A DNA stretch of 64,000 nucleotides, taken from NCBI GenBank assembly GCA_964490875.1, contig CAZBEF010000006.1, positions 52,596 through 116,595 of the forward strand. The letters are read 5' to 3'. Source of the DNA: CAYYYG01 sp964490875 (lineage in GTDB: Bacteria; Patescibacteriota; Microgenomatia; UBA1406; GWC2-37-13). Below the pieces are notes generated by a model that ran no database searches, was not told where the DNA came from, and saw nothing but the letters and a program-made list of their open reading frames with translations. Position numbers and translations under genes: made by a program. Below are positions 15,075-23,279 of this stretch, in pieces. Within the stretch, counting starts at the first letter, position 1; every line of letters begins with the position of its first letter.

Positions 15075-15722
15075 ATGGGTCAAAAAGTACATCCTAAAGG
15101 TTTGCGCTTAGGAGTAATATACAACTGGGAGTCACGATGGTTTTTTTCGGACAAAAAAGCTTACAAAGAAGCCTTGATCTCTGATATAAAACTGAGACAG
15201 CTTTTGATGAAAAAGTTCAGTTTTGCATCGGTTACTCAAATCGAAATTGAACGCGCCATCAATAAAATTACCGTCATCATCTATTCTGTAAAACCGGGAA
15301 TGATCATTGGCCGCGGTGGCAAAGGTTTGGAAGAGGTCAAAAAGCTCGTATTGAAATACACCAAATCAGCATTGATTTCTCAGAAAAATAAAGATATTAA
15401 GATTGATCTTAAAATTGAACCAGTAAAAAAGCCATTTTTGAATGCCTATTACACAGCTCAAACGGTTGCCGATAAATTGGTCCGCGGCTTCCCGCACCGG
15501 TCTGTAGTCCACAATACAATGACACGGTCTCGTGAAGCAGGAGCAAAAGGAATAAAGATTCAGCTCGGCGGACGTATTGGAGGAGCAGAAATTTCACGCC
15601 GTGAAAAATATTTTGAAGGAACGATTCCAACTTCAACAATCCGAGAAGATGTTGCATATGCAATCTATCCAGCATTAACACGATCAGGATATATTGGAGT
15701 TAAAGTTTGGATTTGTAAATAA
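15075..15722 (+). CDS. rpsC: 30S ribosomal protein S3
   Basis: 215 residues (E. coli 233). S3 lines the mRNA entry channel. It starts MGQKVHPKGLRLGV, has the KH-domain GXXG loop in PGMIIGRGGKGLEEV and the C-terminal RSREAGAKGIKIQLGGRIGGAEISR block. It lies 27 nt after rplV. Nothing unusual beyond a slightly short C-terminus. Confidence 0.98.
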   Translation: MGQKVHPKGLRLGVIYNWESRWFFSDKKAYKEALISDIKLRQLLMKKFSFASVTQIEIERAINKITVIIYSVKPGMIIGRGGKGLEEVKKLVLKYTKSALISQKNKDIKIDLKIEPVKKPFLNAYYTAQTVADKLVRGFPHRSVVHNTMTRSREAGAKGIKIQLGGRIGGAEISRREKYFEGTIPTSTIREDVAYAIYPALTRSGYIGVKVWICK

Positions 15723-15730
15723 TTTAAACA

Positions 15731-16141
15731 ATGTTAGCACCAAAACGACAAAAATACCGAAAACAGTTTAGAGGCATATGGCGACGGATGGCTATGAAAG
15801 GATCCGATATCGCTTTTGGTACCTATGGTTTGAAAGCGCTTGAAAAAGCATGGATTAAAGATCGAGAAATCGAAGCTGTTCGGTTGGTTTTAGCCCGGGC
15901 AACTCGAAAATCAGGTAAATTCTGGATACGAATTTTTCCAGACAAACCATTTACTAAAAAGCCACCAGAAGTTACCATGGGAGCAGGTAAAGGAGATGTT
16001 TCGCATTTTGTAGCAGCGGTAACGCCAGGTAGAATATTATTTGAATTAGAAGGATTGCCAGAAGACATCACCAAAACTGTTATGCATGATGTTGCAGCAA
16101 AACTTTCAGTTTTAACAAAGTTAGTTTCCAAATTTGAATGA
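15731..16141 (+). CDS. rplP: 50S ribosomal protein L16
   Basis: 136 residues, the same as E. coli. L16 helps organise the A-site and the tRNA elbow contact. Signatures are MLAPKRQKYRKQFRG, GSDIAFGTYGLKALEKAWI, IRIFPDKPFTKKPPEVTMGAGKGDV and PGRILFELEGLP. The stop overlaps the rpmC start in an ATGA arrangement (16138-16141), so L29 translation is probably coupled. Confidence 0.98.
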   Translation: MLAPKRQKYRKQFRGIWRRMAMKGSDIAFGTYGLKALEKAWIKDREIEAVRLVLARATRKSGKFWIRIFPDKPFTKKPPEVTMGAGKGDVSHFVAAVTPGRILFELEGLPEDITKTVMHDVAAKLSVLTKLVSKFE

Positions 16142-16353
16142 AAAATTCAATAAAAGAATTACATAGTAAAACAGCAAAACAGCTTGAAAAAGATGTGCAG
16201 TCTCTGCGCAGTGAAATCGCAAAGACGACTCTTGAAATAAGTGTTCAGCCGGTTAAAGATACGAATGTTATTAAAAAGAAACGCCACCAGTTGGCACAGG
16301 TTTTAACAGCCCTGAACCAAAAAAAACACGAAGTTAATTCGAAAAAGAAATAA
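16138..16353 (+). CDS. rpmC: 50S ribosomal protein L29
   Basis: 71 residues (E. coli 63), a two-helix protein near the tunnel exit. It shows the typical pattern of a Leu-rich first helix (ELHSKTAKQLEKDVQSLRSEIAK), then IKKKRHQLAQVLTALNQKK with a basic tail. It shares 4 nt with rplP (ATGA overlap). Confidence 0.9.
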   Translation: MKNSIKELHSKTAKQLEKDVQSLRSEIAKTTLEISVQPVKDTNVIKKKRHQLAQVLTALNQKKHEVNSKKK

Positions 16354-16375
16354 GGTTTAGAATTTATATAAATAT

Positions 16376-16621
16376 ATGGCACAGCCACTCATTGGAACAG
16401 TAGTCTCAACAAAAATGCAGAAGACAATCGTCGTTAGCATTGAGAGAAAATTTAGACATCCTGTTTATAGAAAAGTCATCACCAGACACAAGAAACTGAA
16501 AGTACATTCAGAAGATAAAAATGTACATGAAGGAGACACTGTCATGATAAAAGAAACCAGACCAATTTCAAAAGATAAGCATTACATATTTATGCAGAAA
16601 GTAGAAAAGAAAGTTAAGTAA
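16376..16621 (+). CDS. rpsQ: 30S ribosomal protein S17
   Basis: 81 residues (E. coli 84). S17 is a primary 16S rRNA binder with an OB fold. Visible are IGTVVSTKMQKTIVVSIERKFRHPVYRKVITRHKKLKVH and GDTVMIKETRPISKDKHY, both diagnostic. It starts 22 nt after rpmC and lacks a Shine-Dalgarno. Confidence 0.97.
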   Translation: MAQPLIGTVVSTKMQKTIVVSIERKFRHPVYRKVITRHKKLKVHSEDKNVHEGDTVMIKETRPISKDKHYIFMQKVEKKVK

Positions 16622-16627
16622 ACACCT

Positions 16628-17002
16628 ATGTTGCAATTACGTACCATGATCAATGTTGCCGATAACACCGGGGCTAAAATAGTCTCCATGATCGGAATGC
16701 CAAAAAAGGGCAACAAGAAATTAGCTTATGTCGGCGATGTTATAACAGGCGTCGTAAAAGAAGCGGCACCATTCGGCCAGGTAAAAAAAGGTGAAATTGT
16801 ATACGCAGTTATCGTTCGGACACGCAAAGAATATCGACGATCCGATGGAAGTTATATACGATTTGACGATAATGCCTGTGCAATTTTACAGTCTAATGAA
16901 GTGAAAGATCCAAAAGGCACCCGCATATTCGGACCGATTGCAAAAGAAGTAAAAGACAATGGATTCAACAAGATTGCAAGTTTAGCAGAAGAAATTTATT
17001 AA
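16628..17002 (+). CDS. rplN: 50S ribosomal protein L14
   Basis: 124 residues (E. coli 123). L14 forms an intersubunit bridge and is the contact for the silencing factor RsfS. Sequence blocks LRTMINVADNTGAKIVSMIG, GDVITGVVKEAAPFGQVKKGEIVYAVIVRTRKEYRR and RIFGPIAKEV identify it. It starts 6 nt after rpsQ. Confidence 0.98.
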   Translation: MLQLRTMINVADNTGAKIVSMIGMPKKGNKKLAYVGDVITGVVKEAAPFGQVKKGEIVYAVIVRTRKEYRRSDGSYIRFDDNACAILQSNEVKDPKGTRIFGPIAKEVKDNGFNKIASLAEEIY

Positions 17003-17003
17003 C

Positions 17004-17309
17004 ATGAAAATTAAAAAAGGAGATAAAGTTAAAGTCATTGCCGGACGCGACGAAGGACGCGAAGGTGTAGTAGAACGCATCATCGAAAATAAAAATAGTG
17101 TAGTAATTCCACAGATTAATATTTATAAAAAGCATATTAAGAAGAACGAACAGATGCCGCAAGGCGGAGTTGTAGAAGTTCCACGCCCGCTGAATATAAG
17201 CAAAGTAATGCTCATCTGTCCAAAATGCGGAAAAGCAGCGCGAATAGGGTACGAAATAAAAGGAAATAAAAAATCCCGAATATGCAAACGATGCAAAAGT
17301 CAAATATAA
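17004..17309 (+). CDS. rplX: 50S ribosomal protein L24
   Basis: 101 residues (E. coli 104). L24 is an assembly initiator with a KOW motif: KIKKGDKVKVIAGRDEGREGVVERI. The C-terminal part holds a CxxC...CxxC zinc-ribbon pattern (CPKCGKAARIGYEIKGNKKSRICKRC), seen in many bacterial L24 proteins but lost in E. coli. It begins one nucleotide after rplN. Confidence 0.97.
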   Translation: MKIKKGDKVKVIAGRDEGREGVVERIIENKNSVVIPQINIYKKHIKKNEQMPQGGVVEVPRPLNISKVMLICPKCGKAARIGYEIKGNKKSRICKRCKSQI

Positions 17310-17351
17310 GTACTATTGAAATATCGATTTATAATCAATTAAGTTTTTCTT

Positions 17352-17891
17352 ATGTCATTTCAAGAATTTTACAACAAGGAAGTTACGAAGAAGCTCATGG
17401 AAGAGCTCAAGATCACCAATCCAATGGCTTTGCCAAAGGCTCTTAAAGTTGTTGTAAACGTTGGTGCAGGTGAAGCGGTTGTAAATAAAAATGTCATAGA
17501 TAAAATCGTGGAACAGTTAACACTTATTACCGGGCAGAAGCCAGTAATAACAAAAGCACGCAAATCTATTTCGGCATTTAAAGTTCGAAAAGGAATGCCG
17601 CTTGGTGTCAAAGTCACATTGCGAGGAAAACGAATGTATGAATTTTTGGAAAAAATGATTAGAATAGTTATTCCCCGTATTCGAGATTTCCGAGGTATTC
17701 CCGAAACATGTGTCGATCAGCACGGCAATTTTAATATTGGATTTTCTGAACAGACATTATTCCCAGAAATAGAATACGATAAGATAGATAAAGTACGAGG
17801 ATTGGAAGTCACCGTGGTTACCAACGCTCGCACAAACGAAAAAGGTAGAAAATTATTTGAAGTATTAGGAATTCCGTTTAAAAAAAGTTAA
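17352..17891 (+). CDS. rplE: 50S ribosomal protein L5
   Basis: 179 residues, identical in length to E. coli L5, a 5S rRNA-binding protein. Conserved segments are NPMALPKALKVVVNVGAGEA, ITGQKPVITKARKSISAFKVRKGMPLGVKVTLRG, RIRDFRGI and FGEQ-like FSEQTLFPEIEYDKI. It lies 42 nt after rplX. Confidence 0.98.
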   Translation: MSFQEFYNKEVTKKLMEELKITNPMALPKALKVVVNVGAGEAVVNKNVIDKIVEQLTLITGQKPVITKARKSISAFKVRKGMPLGVKVTLRGKRMYEFLEKMIRIVIPRIRDFRGIPETCVDQHGNFNIGFSEQTLFPEIEYDKIDKVRGLEVTVVTNARTNEKGRKLFEVLGIPFKKS

Positions 17892-17900
17892 AAGAACTCT

Positions 17901-18086
17901 ATGGCAAAATTATCAGATGAAGTTAAGTTTCAGAGAAAACAGAAGTTCCAGGTTCGTCACCGTAATCGATGTCCTATTTGCGGCCGATCACGAGGATATA
18001 TGAGACGATTTGGAATTTGCCGGATTTGCTTTAGACAAAAAGCACTTCAGGGTGAAATTCCAGGAGTTAGAAAAATGTCTTGGTAA
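17901..18086 (+). CDS. rpsN: 30S ribosomal protein S14, zinc-binding type
   Basis: 61 residues, the short zinc form (E. coli's zinc-free form has 101). Four cysteines in CPICGRSRGYMRRFGICRIC hold the zinc. The C-terminus IPGVRKMSW is typical. Its stop is followed after 15 nt by rpsS, an unusual neighbour. Confidence 0.98.
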   Translation: MAKLSDEVKFQRKQKFQVRHRNRCPICGRSRGYMRRFGICRICFRQKALQGEIPGVRKMSW

Positions 18087-18101
18087 CATTTAATTATAAA
18101 T

Positions 18102-18386
18102 ATGAGCAGATCACAAAAAAAAGGACCGTATATAGATGAAAACCTGATGAAAAAGGTTATGAAACAGAAAGCAGATAAAGATTATTCTGTTATCAAGACC
18201 TGGGCACGGCCATCACAGATTGCACCGCAGTTTGTGGGTCATAAAATAGGTGTATATAATGGAAAAAAATTCGTTGAAGTAAGTATTACCGAAGGAATGA
18301 TAGGGCATCGATTAGGTGAATTTTCACCAACTCGAACATTCCGAGGTCATGGAAAGATTACAAAACGGGTAACTGAAAAGACCTAA
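18102..18386 (+). CDS. rpsS: 30S ribosomal protein S19 (relocated)
   Basis: 94 residues (E. coli 92). S19 works in the 30S head with S13. Identified by SRSQKKGPYIDENLMKKV, KTWARPSQIAPQFVGHKIGVYNGKKFVEV and MIGHRLGEFSPTRTFRGHG. In the usual S10/spc order S19 sits between L2 and L22. Here that junction is only 22 nt and rpsS stands between rpsN and rpsH. Confidence 0.98.
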   Translation: MSRSQKKGPYIDENLMKKVMKQKADKDYSVIKTWARPSQIAPQFVGHKIGVYNGKKFVEVSITEGMIGHRLGEFSPTRTFRGHGKITKRVTEKT

Positions 18387-18399
18387 TTTGAATTAATTT

Positions 18400-18786
18400 A
18401 TGTCAAACTCAATTATTGATCTTGTTATTAGAATAAAAAATGGATATGCGGCACGCCGGGATCAGATTGATTCACCGCATTCCAATTTCCGAGAAGAAGT
18501 TTTAAAAAAACTAGAATCTCTTGGATATATCAAAAAATATACTGTTTCAGGCGATGTAGTCAAGTCAATAGATATTACATTATCTTATGAAAACAATATG
18601 CCTGCAGTCGTCGATGTTAAACTGTTCAGCAAACCAGGAAGAAGATGGTATACAGGAGCTAAAAAATTGAAACCAGTATTAGGTGGAATGGGAGTAGGTA
18701 TTCTCTCTACTCCAAAAGGCATCATGACAAATAAAGAGGCAAGACAGAAAAAAATTGGCGGAGAATTATTATTTGAAATTTGGTGA
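18400..18786 (+). CDS. rpsH: 30S ribosomal protein S8
   Basis: 128 residues (E. coli 130). S8 binds the central domain of 16S rRNA and in E. coli is the spc-operon repressor. Visible are DLVIRIKNGYAARRD, FREEVLKKLESLGYIKKY, LFSKPGRRWYTG and GMGVGILSTPKGIMTNKEARQKKIGGELL, ending at the typical C-terminus. Its stop is one nucleotide before the rplF ATG. Confidence 0.98.
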   Translation: MSNSIIDLVIRIKNGYAARRDQIDSPHSNFREEVLKKLESLGYIKKYTVSGDVVKSIDITLSYENNMPAVVDVKLFSKPGRRWYTGAKKLKPVLGGMGVGILSTPKGIMTNKEARQKKIGGELLFEIW

Positions 18787-18787
18787 T

Positions 18788-19333
18788 ATGTCTAAAATAG
18801 GCCAGAAAGCAATCCCAGTACCAAAAACAGTTCAGGTTTCCATTCAAGGAAATTTAGTAATGGTAAAAGGTCCTAAAGGTGAACTGAAAGTTGAAATACC
18901 AAAGCATATCACTGCTGTTCAAGAGCAGGAGTCGCTTATCATAAAACGCGCTAACGATAATACCAAATCTAAAGCAGATCACGGATTATATCGAAGTATA
19001 ATTGCTAATGCAGTCACTGGTGTAGAACAGCCATGGACCCGCCGATTGGAAGTAGTCGGCACGGGTTTCAATGTAAAATTACAAGGGCAGGATCTGCTCT
19101 TCAAAATCGGCTATTCTCATCCAGTTGTTTTCAAAAAAATTGATGGAATAACATATCAAGTTGATGGAAACACAAAATGTATCGTATCAGGAATTGATAA
19201 ACAGTTAGTAGGCCAGACAGCATATCAAATTAAAATGATAAAAAAGCCTGATGTGTATAAAGGAAAAGGTATCCGCTATGAAGGCGAAGTGGTACGCATT
19301 AAGCCAGGCAAAAAAGCTAAGACAACAGCCTAA
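18788..19333 (+). CDS. rplF: 50S ribosomal protein L6
   Basis: 181 residues from the ATG at 18788 (MSKIGQKAIPVP); longer in-frame starts lie inside rpsH and are not used. E. coli L6 has 177 residues. It binds near the GTPase centre. Two homologous domains are recognisable, and the C-terminal signature PDVYKGKGIRYEGEVVRIKPGKK (with KGKGIRY) is conserved. Coupled to rpsH by a one-nucleotide gap. Confidence 0.97.
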   Translation: MSKIGQKAIPVPKTVQVSIQGNLVMVKGPKGELKVEIPKHITAVQEQESLIIKRANDNTKSKADHGLYRSIIANAVTGVEQPWTRRLEVVGTGFNVKLQGQDLLFKIGYSHPVVFKKIDGITYQVDGNTKCIVSGIDKQLVGQTAYQIKMIKKPDVYKGKGIRYEGEVVRIKPGKKAKTTA

Positions 19334-19349
19334 CAGTTAAATTAGTAAT

Positions 19350-19706
19350 ATGAATATTACAAAAGATAGAATTACAAGAAGAAAAAAACGAGTTTCGAGT
19401 GATATCTGGGGAACAAACCAGAGACCACGAATAAACATCTATCGATCCAGCATGTACATTTATGCTCAAGCTATCGACGATGAAGCACGAAAGACTGTCG
19501 CATCCTCTTCTACATTGCAGAGTAAAAAAGATGGATCTGCAAAAATGAAGAAGTCTGAGGCAGCTAAAGAAGCAGGCAAATTGTTAGCAAAAATGTTAAT
19601 GGAAAAGAACATTACTGCAGGAGTTTTTGATAGAAGCAGTTATGCATATAATGGAAGAGTTAAAATGTTCGCAGAAGGTTTACGCGAAGGTGGATTAAAG
19701 ATATAA
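19350..19706 (+). CDS. rplR: 50S ribosomal protein L18
   Basis: 118 residues (E. coli 117). L18 binds 5S rRNA with L5. The start is RITRRKKRVSSDIWGTNQRPRINIYRSSMYIYAQAIDD, with later ASSSTL, EAAKEAGKLLAKM and the diagnostic FDRSSYAYNGRVKMFAEGLREGGL. It is 16 nt after rplF. Confidence 0.97.
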   Translation: MNITKDRITRRKKRVSSDIWGTNQRPRINIYRSSMYIYAQAIDDEARKTVASSSTLQSKKDGSAKMKKSEAAKEAGKLLAKMLMEKNITAGVFDRSSYAYNGRVKMFAEGLREGGLKI

Positions 19707-19720
19707 TTTTCAAAAATAAT

Positions 19721-20188
19721 ATGTCCGAAATACAAGCAGATCATAGAGATGCAGAAAAAAAATTAGAAGAGCGAGTTCTCTTGATCAGACGTGTCTCTAA
19801 AAAGACAACCGGTGGAAATTACGTTACATTTTCTGCACTCGTGGCAGTTGGTGATGGAAAAGGAAAAGTTGGAATTGGTGTCGGCCGTGGTCTTGAGGTT
19901 CCTCCAGCAATTCAAAAAGCAATGACCAAAGCACGAAAACATATGATCGAGGTTCCAATTTATAAGACGACACTGCCACATCATATTGAATTAAAATATA
20001 AATCTGCACGATTATTATTAAAACCGGCGCCAGAAGGTACCGGATTGAAAGTAGGAAGTGTTGTCCGCACTATTTTAGATCTTGCCGGAATATATAATGC
20101 ATCAGGCAAAATCATCGGAACACGAAATCAAATTGTTAACACATATGCAGTAATGGAAGCATTAAAACGATTAAAGAAACGAGGTTAA
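19721..20188 (+). CDS. rpsE: 30S ribosomal protein S5
   Basis: 155 residues (E. coli 167). S5 maintains decoding accuracy and mRNA entry. Blocks LEERVLLIRRVSKKTTGGNYVTFSALVAVGDGKGKVGIGVG and APEGTGLKVGSVVRTILDLAGI identify it. The next gene is rplO after 12 nt; rpmD (L30), which usually stands here, is absent, as known for CPR genomes. Confidence 0.97.
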   Translation: MSEIQADHRDAEKKLEERVLLIRRVSKKTTGGNYVTFSALVAVGDGKGKVGIGVGRGLEVPPAIQKAMTKARKHMIEVPIYKTTLPHHIELKYKSARLLLKPAPEGTGLKVGSVVRTILDLAGIYNASGKIIGTRNQIVNTYAVMEALKRLKKRG

Positions 20189-20200
20189 TTTTTTTTTACT

Positions 20201-20638
20201 ATGTTTTTATCTAACTTACCAAAAATCACATTAAAAGCAAAGAAACGTCTTGGCCGTGGTCATGGAAGCGGAAAAGGAGAAAAATCCGGACGCGGAATTA
20301 CACGCCATCAGCGAGCACGAGAAGATATCCCATTGGGATTTGAAGGAGGACAAGGCCGCTTAGTAAAACGATTCCCATTACTTCGAGGTAAAGGAAAAAA
20401 TAAATCGTTAAATACAAAACCACTTGTCATTAGTGTTGAAGATCTTGCTGTTTTTGAAGATGGAGCAGTTGTTTCAAAAAAAACTCTTATCGAAAAACAT
20501 ATAATCCGAGAATCAGATTCTCACCAGGATCTTAAAATTCTGGGAAATGGAACAATTAAAAAGAAACTCGTCATAGAGTTACCAGTTTCCGTCTCGGTAA
20601 AAAAAATGATTGAAGCGGCCGGAGGACAAGTCAAATAA
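20201..20638 (+). CDS. rplO: 50S ribosomal protein L15
   Basis: 145 residues (E. coli 144). L15 is a late assembly protein. It has the conserved basic Gly-rich N-terminus (KKRLGRGHGSGKGEKSGRG) and GFEGGQGRLVKRFPLLRG. The C-terminal domain ends SVKKMIEAAGGQVK. The secY start lies two nucleotides beyond the stop. Confidence 0.97.
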   Translation: MFLSNLPKITLKAKKRLGRGHGSGKGEKSGRGITRHQRAREDIPLGFEGGQGRLVKRFPLLRGKGKNKSLNTKPLVISVEDLAVFEDGAVVSKKTLIEKHIIRESDSHQDLKILGNGTIKKKLVIELPVSVSVKKMIEAAGGQVK

Positions 20639-20640
20639 GT

Positions 20641-21927
20641 ATGTCAGAAATAGTTAAGCAACTTCAGTCGCTTTTTAAAGACCGAGAACTTCGAAGAAAG
20701 ACATTATTTACACTCTTTATCTTTTTTGCATTCAGAGTGTTTGCATTTCTTCCTGTACCGGCAATCCATCTAGACAAACTCCGAACATTATTTGCTCAAA
20801 GTGAATTTTTATCACTTCTTGATATTTTTTCCGGAGGAACACTGATTAATTTCTCCGTTATGGCACTTGGTTTGAATCCATACATCAACGCTTCGATCAT
20901 CATCCAGCTTTTAACGGTAGTTTTTCCACAGCTCGAAGCTTTGGCAAAAGAAGGAGAATACGGCAGATACAAAATTAATCAGTACACTCGTATTCTTACC
21001 ATTCCTCTTACCATCGTTCAATCAATCGGCATTTATATTTTGTTGAAAAATCAGCAGATTATCGGTAATTTGACAGGTCTTGAGTTTTTCTCATTTATCT
21101 TTACGCTTGTTGCAGGCACCTTTATTCTTGTCTGGTTTGGCGAACTCATTTCAGAAATGGGTTTGGGAAATGGTATATCGCTACTTATCTTTGCCGGTAT
21201 CGTAGGCAGAATTCCTGTTATATTGCACAGAACTTTCACCGTTGCTAATCAGGAATCAATCATAAGTATTATTATATTCCTGGCTGTTTCTGTCGCGGTG
21301 GTTGCCGCAGTTGTTTTCATAAATCAGGCTGTCCGCAAAATACCTGTTTATTATGCAAAACGCATCAAAGGTAATAAAATGTATCAGGCAGCTTCTAACT
21401 TTTTGCCATTAAAATTGAATCAGGCAGGCGTTATCCCAATTATCTTTGCTGTATCATTTGTATTATTTCCTCAATTGCTCGGTAACTTTTTACAATACTC
21501 AAAAAATGGCACCTTGTCATCTGTCGCGCGGTTTTTAGCAACAACATTTAACCCATCAGGTTTTTTCTATAATTTCTTTTATTTTATATTGGTTATTGGT
21601 TTTACTTTTTTCTATACAATTATTGTTTTTAATCCACAGAAAGTCGCCGAAGAAATTCAGAAGCATGGAGGATTTATTCCAGGAATTCGTCCGGGAAGCG
21701 CCACAAAACAATACTTGGAGAAAATATTATATAGAATTACAACAGTTGGTGCGTTATTTTTAGGAATCATCGCCGTACTTCCATCAATCGTTTCTAAGAT
21801 TACAGGAATTACACAATTGGTTATCGGCGGAACAGGAATACTGATCGTCGTCTCTGTCATTCTTGAAACATTCAAGATGGTCGAAGCACAGTTGATGATG
21901 AAGAATTATGATAGATTTGTTAAGTAA
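20641..21927 (+). CDS. secY: preprotein translocase subunit SecY
   Basis: 428 residues (E. coli 443) with ten predicted membrane helices. It forms the Sec channel that would export the many surface proteins encoded in this window. Conserved segments are FRVFAFLPVPAI (TM1), the plug region DIFSGGTLINFSVMALGLNPYINASIIIQLL, GEYGRYKINQYTRILT, ISEMGLGNGISLLIFAGI, the C5 loop HGGFIPGIRPGSATKQYLEKILYRIT and the end MKNYDRFVK. It follows rplO as in the classical spc operon. Confidence 0.98.
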   Translation: MSEIVKQLQSLFKDRELRRKTLFTLFIFFAFRVFAFLPVPAIHLDKLRTLFAQSEFLSLLDIFSGGTLINFSVMALGLNPYINASIIIQLLTVVFPQLEALAKEGEYGRYKINQYTRILTIPLTIVQSIGIYILLKNQQIIGNLTGLEFFSFIFTLVAGTFILVWFGELISEMGLGNGISLLIFAGIVGRIPVILHRTFTVANQESIISIIIFLAVSVAVVAAVVFINQAVRKIPVYYAKRIKGNKMYQAASNFLPLKLNQAGVIPIIFAVSFVLFPQLLGNFLQYSKNGTLSSVARFLATTFNPSGFFYNFFYFILVIGFTFFYTIIVFNPQKVAEEIQKHGGFIPGIRPGSATKQYLEKILYRITTVGALFLGIIAVLPSIVSKITGITQLVIGGTGILIVVSVILETFKMVEAQLMMKNYDRFVK

Positions 21928-21947
21928 TTAGGAGTTTATAAAATATT

Positions 21948-22121
21948 ATGGCAAAAAAAAGTTCACGAGTACTAATAGGACTTGTTTGCGAAGTATGCAG
22001 CAAGCAGAATTATGTAACTCAAAAAAACAAACTGAATACAACTGCAGCACTGAAATTAAATAAGTACTGCAATCATTGTAAAAAATCGACGCCACACAAA
22101 GAAAAGAAAAAGTTAGGTTAA
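21948..22121 (+). CDS. rpmG: 50S ribosomal protein L33
   Basis: A small gene of 57 codons plus stop, translating as MAKKSSRVLIGLVCEVCSKQ and ending HKEKKKLG. It is the zinc-binding (C+) form, with CEVC and CNHC ligand pairs. L33 contacts tRNA at the E site. Its position between secY and the adenylate kinase gene is unusual, since rpmG normally pairs with rpmB or secE/nusG. It starts 20 nt after secY. Confidence 0.95.
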   Translation: MAKKSSRVLIGLVCEVCSKQNYVTQKNKLNTTAALKLNKYCNHCKKSTPHKEKKKLG

Positions 22122-22138
22122 CAGATTTTCATATTTAT

Positions 22139-23269
22139 ATGAAGCTTGTTTTAATAGGTATCCAAGGAGCAGGGAAATCCACACAAGGAAATCTCTTGTC
22201 CCGACAACTAAAAATACCCTACTTATCAACAGGCCATATATTTAGAGAGATAGCTAAAGAAAAGACGAATCTTGGGCATTACCTGAAAGTTATTTTACAT
22301 TCAGGTTCACTGGTTCCTGATGAAAAGACAATTGAAATTGTAAATAGTTACTTATCTCGGCCGGAATATAAAAGAGGTTATATTCTCGATGGTTTTCCAC
22401 GAACGGTTAACCAGGCGAAACAGTTTGAAGATGGTGTCGATAAAGTTATACAGCTCGATATTCCAGATAAAGAAGCAATTTACCGGTTGGCGTATCGCAA
22501 TGATACAGCTGTCCGTGATGATAACACCTTAGAAGCTATCAGAAAAAGAATTGAATTGTTTCACAAATTTACCGATCCAGTTATTCAGCATTACGAAAAA
22601 GAAGGCAAACTGGTAGTCATAGATGGAACACAAGATATTAAACAAGTGAATGAAGAAATTTTAAAAAGTCTTGGTAGGCAGCTCATTAAAAATCAGGTTC
22701 AGGCTTGGAAACAAAAGCATAAGACAATTATTGCCATTACCGGAATGCCCGGTTCTGGCAAGTCTGAAGCAGCCGATTTCTTTCGAGAAAAGAAATTGCC
22801 AGTTGTGTCATTTGGAAAAGTAATAAATGACATGGTTGCCAAAGAATTTAAGGACCACAGTGAAGATGCTCATAAAAAGGTCCGCGAGGGAATTCGAAAG
22901 AAATATGGAAACGAAGCTCTTGCCGTTGTATCCGAAAAAGCAATTCGAGAGGCGTTGGAGAAAAACATGACAATAGTTGTCGACGGCATGAGGTCTTGGG
23001 AAGAATATTTATATTTAAAAAAGAAATTTCCAGAAGTAAAAGTGTATGTTATTGCATTGTATGCCGACAAGCATATTCGCTATAAGAGAATTTCCAAACG
23101 AAAAGATCGTTCCCGATTATACGGTGAAGATCGAGATATAAACGAACTTATCGGGACAAACATGGGTCCAACAATTGCATTTGCAGATTTTTTGGTTAAA
23201 AATAATTTTTCAGTTGAGGAATTTCGCGATAAGTTAGAAAATATTTACCGAACGATTTATTTCTCATAA
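22139..23269 (+). CDS. adk: adenylate kinase fused to a UPF0200/archaeal-DPCK-like kinase
   Basis: 376 residues, against about 214 for ordinary Adk. The N-terminal half is adenylate kinase (AMP + ATP = 2 ADP): P-loop GIQGAGKST (7-15), LDGFPRT (83-89), short-LID region and VRDDNTLEAIRKRI (125-138). The C-terminal half (about 195-376) has a second P-loop, ITGMPGSGKSE (200-210), then FGKVINDMVAKE, VVDGMRSWEE (280-289) and IAFADFLVKNN. That order matches archaeal UPF0200 proteins, recalled as being linked to dephospho-CoA kinase activity. It stands between rpmG and map, in the usual adk position. The fusion is continuous in frame. The biochemical role of the second domain is unproven. Confidence 0.88.
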   Translation: MKLVLIGIQGAGKSTQGNLLSRQLKIPYLSTGHIFREIAKEKTNLGHYLKVILHSGSLVPDEKTIEIVNSYLSRPEYKRGYILDGFPRTVNQAKQFEDGVDKVIQLDIPDKEAIYRLAYRNDTAVRDDNTLEAIRKRIELFHKFTDPVIQHYEKEGKLVVIDGTQDIKQVNEEILKSLGRQLIKNQVQAWKQKHKTIIAITGMPGSGKSEAADFFREKKLPVVSFGKVINDMVAKEFKDHSEDAHKKVREGIRKKYGNEALAVVSEKAIREALEKNMTIVVDGMRSWEEYLYLKKKFPEVKVYVIALYADKHIRYKRISKRKDRSRLYGEDRDINELIGTNMGPTIAFADFLVKNNFSVEEFRDKLENIYRTIYFS

Positions 23270-23279
23270 TTTCCAAGGT

